From Oligoflexus tunisiensis (lineage in GTDB: Bacteria > Bdellovibrionota_B > Oligoflexia > Oligoflexales > Oligoflexaceae), in NCBI RefSeq assembly GCF_001748245.1, contig NZ_BDFO01000001.1, positions 560,828 through 624,827 on the forward strand: a stretch of DNA of 64,000 bases. The letters run 5' to 3'. The first letter of the stretch is position 1. Every line of letters begins with the position of its first letter. Below, in pieces: positions 60,807-64,000 of the stretch. Under the pieces are notes generated by a model. That model was not told where the DNA came from. It saw only the letters and a program-made list of their open reading frames with translations, and did no database searches. Position numbers and translations under genes: made by a program.

Positions 60807-62792
60807 GTGGAGATGGTTTTTCACATCGGATTTGCGATCATCACGATCGCCGTTTTCGCATACTTCGGATACAATCTGAAGTTAATCTGGGATCGCATCC
60901 AGAAGGGTAAAGGCAAGGAGGAGGACCGTATCAGTAATCCGGGAGCACGGCTCGCGGAAACACTGTGGGGCGGTCTCATCCAGGCAAAAATGTTTCGCGA
61001 TCCCGTATCGGGCATCATGCATGCCTTTATTTTCTGGGGGTTTGTGGTTGTTTCGCTGGGAACGCTGGAAACGCTTCTCTTTGGAATGATCCCGGGTTTT
61101 CACATCACCGAGGTTCTCGGGACCGGTGCGGCCCTGAAAACCTTTCTCGTGTCGCAGGATTTGGCCAACTTCGCTGTGTTCGCCGCGATGGTTTTTGCCA
61201 TTCTGCGCCGGCTGTTTTTCGCGCCCAAGCGTCTCGCGATATTGAACAAGGCTTCGAAAAAGGACGCCATGGTCGTGCTCCTTTTCATTCTCGGTCTTGT
61301 TTATACCTCGATGGTGATGCTGGGTTCACGGGCCCTGGCTGGCAATCTGCCGACCGGTGCTCTGCCTTTCTCAACCTTCTTTGCCTCCACCTTCCGCGGT
61401 GTCGTCAACGACTGGCATGCGTTTGACACGACCATGCTGATCGCGCACTGCACCGTGCTTTTCAGCTTTGTGACCTTTCTGCCCTTTTCCAAACACCAGC
61501 ACTTGATCTGGGTCTGGCCGAACATTTTCTTCCGCAATCACAAAGCCCGTGGCCGCCTGCGTCCCATGGTTTTTGATGAGTCGGCGGAATCCTTCGGCGT
61601 GAACAACCCAACCGAGTTTACCTGGAAGCAGGTTCTGGACGGGCAGACCTGTGTGGAGTGCGGCCGTTGTACCGAAGTTTGTCCGGCCAATAACACCGGC
61701 AAACCGCTGGATCCGCGCAAGATTATCCACGATATCAAGTACTCGATGATCGACCATCAGGAGAAGCCTGAGGCCGAACGCACGCCTCTGATCAACGGCT
61801 TTGTTCATCCGGATGAACTCTGGTCCTGTACGACGTGTGGAGCCTGTATGGAAGCGTGCCCGCTTTATATCGAGCACATTCCAGCCATCGTCGACATGCG
61901 CCGTTACCTGACGCTCACCGAAGGCAGTTTCCCGGCCGAGCTCGCAGGCACCTTCCGGAACCTGGAAAACAACTTCTCGCCATGGGCCATGGCTCCGGCC
62001 ACGCGTGCGGATTGGGCGAAAGGCCTGAACGTGACGACGATGGCTGAGAAAAGCGACGTGGAATATCTCTTCTGGGTTGGTTGCGCGGGAAGTTACGACG
62101 ATCGCTACAAGAAGGTTTCGAAGTCGATCGTGAATATCATGCAAAAGGCCGACATCAGCTTCTCGATCCTTGGGACCGAGGAGAAGTGTAACGGTGATAC
62201 CGCCCGCCGTCTCGGCAACGAGTACCTGGCGGATGCGGCGATCCGCGAAAACGTGGAGACCTTGAGCAAGTATAAGGTGAAAAAAGTGGTGACGGGTTGC
62301 CCCCACTGCTTCAACACCATCAAGAACGAATATCCCGACTTCGGTTTCCAGGCGGAAGTGGTTCACCACAGTGAGCTCATCTCGGATCTGGTGAAGACGG
62401 GCAAGATCAAGGCCGGTGATGTGCCGGATGCAGCGAAGAACGTGACCTATCACGATTCCTGCTACCTCGGTCGTCATAACGAAGTTTATGAAGAACCGCG
62501 GAAATCCCTGGCTCAGCTGCCGGGCGTGAAACTCACCGAGATGCCGCGCAACAAGGAAAAAGGCTTCTGCTGCGGTGCCGGCGGGGGGCGTATGTGGATG
62601 GAAGAGCACATCGGAACCCGGGTCAACGAAGACAGGGCGAAGGAAGCCATCCGAACCGGAGCCACCACCGTGGCGACAGCCTGCCCGTTCTGTATGACCA
62701 TGATGAATGATGGTGTGAAGGCTGAGGGCAAGGCTGAAAGCGTTCAGGTCCTCGATATCGCCGAGATCGTCTCGCGTTCGATAGGCGAATAA
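60807..62792 (+). CDS. Membrane-bound FeS oxidoreductase (NarI-like plus GlpC/HdrD-like CCG domains)
   Basis: 661 residues. An N-terminal membrane part of five or six segments (about 3-250) with conserved histidines resembles the NarI cytochrome b domain. Two [4Fe-4S] motifs follow: [12 protein letters not shown] and [12 protein letters not shown]. Two CCG domains close the protein: CNGDTARR ... TGCPHCFNT and HDSCYLGRH ... [12 protein letters not shown]. Similar proteins couple ETF, and so acyl-CoA oxidation, to the quinone pool; two acyl-CoA dehydrogenases in this window make that likely. The GTG at 60807 has AGGGGG six bases upstream; an ATG two codons later is an alternative. Confidence 0.88.
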   Translation: MEMVFHIGFAIITIAVFAYFGYNLKLIWDRIQKGKGKEEDRISNPGARLAETLWGGLIQAKMFRDPVSGIMHAFIFWGFVVVSLGTLETLLFGMIPGFHITEVLGTGAALKTFLVSQDLANFAVFAAMVFAILRRLFFAPKRLAILNKASKKDAMVVLLFILGLVYTSMVMLGSRALAGNLPTGALPFSTFFASTFRGVVNDWHAFDTTMLIAHCTVLFSFVTFLPFSKHQHLIWVWPNIFFRNHKARGRLRPMVFDESAESFGVNNPTEFTWKQVLDGQTCVECGRCTEVCPANNTGKPLDPRKIIHDIKYSMIDHQEKPEAERTPLINGFVHPDELWSCTTCGACMEACPLYIEHIPAIVDMRRYLTLTEGSFPAELAGTFRNLENNFSPWAMAPATRADWAKGLNVTTMAEKSDVEYLFWVGCAGSYDDRYKKVSKSIVNIMQKADISFSILGTEEKCNGDTARRLGNEYLADAAIRENVETLSKYKVKKVVTGCPHCFNTIKNEYPDFGFQAEVVHHSELISDLVKTGKIKAGDVPDAAKNVTYHDSCYLGRHNEVYEEPRKSLAQLPGVKLTEMPRNKEKGFCCGAGGGRMWMEEHIGTRVNEDRAKEAIRTGATTVATACPFCMTMMNDGVKAEGKAESVQVLDIAEIVSRSIGE

Positions 62793-62810
62793 AGACTTTC
62801 GTAAAAAATC

Positions 62811-62845
62811 CCGGCTGAACGTCTGTCTCAGCAGCGTTCAGCCGG
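62811..62845 (+). terminator. Stem-loop terminator after the FeS oxidoreductase gene
   Basis: CCGGCTGAACG and CGTTCAGCCGG form a perfect 11-bp stem with a 13-base loop, 19 bases after the stop. The T-run (CCTCTTTTTG) begins about 12 bases later, so it is not a textbook intrinsic terminator. Confidence 0.6.
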
Positions 62846-62951
62846 CTTCCTCCCGCCTCTTTTTGAAAATCAACGATGACACCAAGTGAATGACACTGGC
62901 AGGATATGGGGATGATTCCACATCCATCCATATGTGATTTCCGGGGGTGAC

Positions 62952-64000
62952 ATGTTCCAAGCTCTCCAGAGAGCCGCCCTAAGTGCGGCCATTCTGCTTT
63001 TGGCCGTGCCCGATTGCTGGGCCCAACTCAAAACCGATCGACTCGACAACGGCCTGGAGCTGGTGACTTTTGAGGCGCGCAAGGTTCCCCTGGTGACCAT
63101 CGTGCTGGCTGTGAAGGCCGGGGCGTTTACCGAAAAACCGGACACCAATGGCCTGACCCATCTTTGGGAGCACATGTTCTTCAAGGGCAATGCCTCCATT
63201 CCCAATCAGGAAGCCTTTCAGCGCAAGATCCAGGACCTTGGCATCATTTATAACGGGGATACGCATCCCGAGCTCGTGCGCTACTACTTTACGCTGCCGT
63301 CCGCCTTCCTCGAGGAAGGCCTTGATTTCATGTATCACGCGATCGCCACGCCGCTGATCGACCAGCAGGAGCTGGAACGCGAACGCAAGGTGGTCCTGGA
63401 TGAGTGGGACCGCAACGCCTCCCAGCCAGGCTTCAATCTTTATCTCGCGCGTTTGAACGCGATTTATGGACCCCTTTCGTATCTTCGCTATCCTCTGGGC
63501 GAGCGGGAGATCATTGAAAAGGCCCAGCGCCAGCAGCTGATGGCCATCAAGGACGAGGTCTTTGTTCCCAAAAACAGTGCCCTGCTCGTCTCCGGTGATT
63601 TCGATCGCGCGGCGCTGACCGGCATGGTCAAAAAAATCTTTGGCCGCTGGCAAAATCCCAAGGACTGGAAGCCGCTTGAGGCTCCCGCTTTTCCTGCCTT
63701 TCCCAAGGCCTCCCAGGACATCGTTCATGCCCATGCGCAGGCCCGGAACGTGGGGCTGACGCTCACCTACTCGGGTCCTTTGGCTCGCAGCAACCCGCAC
63801 GATGCGTCGGTGGCGGATATCCTGAGCGGACTGGTCAACCATCGCCTCAGCAAATTTCATAAGCGCTACATCGATTCCGGTCTGAGCTATGGAGCCGGCT
63901 TTGGTTACCTGACGCAATCGCAGGCCGGTGAGCTGAACCTTTGGGCGAGTTGCAGCCCGGAAAAATTCGCGGAGGTGCGCGAGGCCCTGAAAAAGGAACC
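62952..64000 (+). CDS. M16-family zinc protease, N-terminal part (cut by window edge)
   Basis: 349 residues up to the window edge. A signal peptide (LSAAILLLAVPDCWAQ) precedes an M16 domain with the zinc-binding HLWEH (the HxxEH motif, about residues 71-75) in THLWEHMFFKGN and the downstream acidic ligand region (DFMYHAIATPLIDQQELERERKVVLDEW broken by turns). The peptidase is probably periplasmic. GGGGGTGAC precedes the ATG. The C-terminal M16 lobe lies outside the window. Confidence 0.9.
   Translation, partial: MFQALQRAALSAAILLLAVPDCWAQLKTDRLDNGLELVTFEARKVPLVTIVLAVKAGAFTEKPDTNGLTHLWEHMFFKGNASIPNQEAFQRKIQDLGIIYNGDTHPELVRYYFTLPSAFLEEGLDFMYHAIATPLIDQQELERERKVVLDEWDRNASQPGFNLYLARLNAIYGPLSYLRYPLGEREIIEKAQRQQLMAIKDEVFVPKNSALLVSGDFDRAALTGMVKKIFGRWQNPKDWKPLEAPAFPAFPKASQDIVHAHAQARNVGLTLTYSGPLARSNPHDASVADILSGLVNHRLSKFHKRYIDSGLSYGAGFGYLTQSQAGELNLWASCSPEKFAEVREALKKE

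Overview
The window is an ordinary stretch of chromosome from a Gram-negative bacterium. Evidence for this is the many lipoprotein and Sec signal peptides, a PlsB acyltransferase, an O-antigen-ligase-like membrane protein, YbgF/CpoB-like periplasmic TPR proteins and a LysM protein. Coding density is high and base composition is moderately GC-rich. The mix of housekeeping genes with many secreted hydrolases, several unrecognised coiled-coil proteins and c-di-GMP/phosphorelay parts suggests a Bdellovibrionota/Oligoflexia-like or other deltaproteobacterial-type organism. That placement is inference from gene content only. No tRNA, rRNA, CRISPR array, transposase, integrase or prophage was recognised.

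Layout. 1-6.3 kb: an ABC-2 exporter (left edge, partial), a FAD oxidoreductase, folD, a DUF2058 protein, a CAP-like secreted protein and an acyl-CoA dehydrogenase. 6.4-10.2 kb: two overlapping coiled-coil genes, then a hipBA toxin-antitoxin module set between two 118-bp direct repeats and preceded by an AT-rich region full of GATC-type operator repeats. 10.3-13 kb: hemE, a YciO/Sua5-type gene, lipB and a small Cys/His protein. 13-17 kb: a CtpA-type protease, a PilF-like TPR lipoprotein whose 5' end is a 33-bp tandem repeat, a RodZ-like protein, and a 400-bp gene-free stretch with a sigma-28-like promoter and a multi-hairpin candidate RNA. 17.1-23.8 kb: an overlapping operon panC-plsB-rsgA-acyl-CoA dehydrogenase plus a lipoprotein that looks like a degenerate endonuclease/exonuclease/phosphatase fold. 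23.8-31.8 kb: a CheY-like protein, an envelope cluster (O-antigen-ligase-like, PilZ, YbgF-like, LysM), dprA, a Smg-like gene and an orphan CpaF-like ATPase. 31.8-40.5 kb: a DEAD-box helicase with unusual tails, a YbgF-like lipoprotein, tsaD, rsmA, a DAHP synthase, a ferredoxin, dapD and a DUF2914-like membrane protein. 40.5-54.8 kb: secreted and lipoprotein hydrolases, an HPt protein, an NrfJ-like protein, protease II, a six-finger Cys/His zinc-finger-like protein, a methyltransferase, a second ABC exporter and a thioesterase-like protein. 54.8-60.2 kb: a complete suf transcription unit (iscR-like, sufB, sufC, sufD, nfu) with an IscR-type operator at one end and a terminator at the other; sufS and sufE are not in it. 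60.3-64 kb: a small protein, a membrane FeS oxidoreductase likely to take electrons from acyl-CoA oxidation, and the start of an M16 protease.

The most unusual items are: (1) the six-repeat protein at 47212-48468, whose fingers keep exactly the spacing of classical TFIIIA zinc fingers but with C-C-C-H ligands; (2) the hipBA segment bounded by repeats that each carry the promoter, ribosome site and start codon of the neighbouring coiled-coil gene, as if the element restores the gene it entered; (3) the in-frame 33-bp tandem repeat inside a lipoprotein signal region; (4) the candidate sigma-28-driven structured RNA upstream of panC; (5) the basic amphipathic C-terminal tail on the DEAD-box helicase. 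Only sequence reading was done; no database search or folding program was available.
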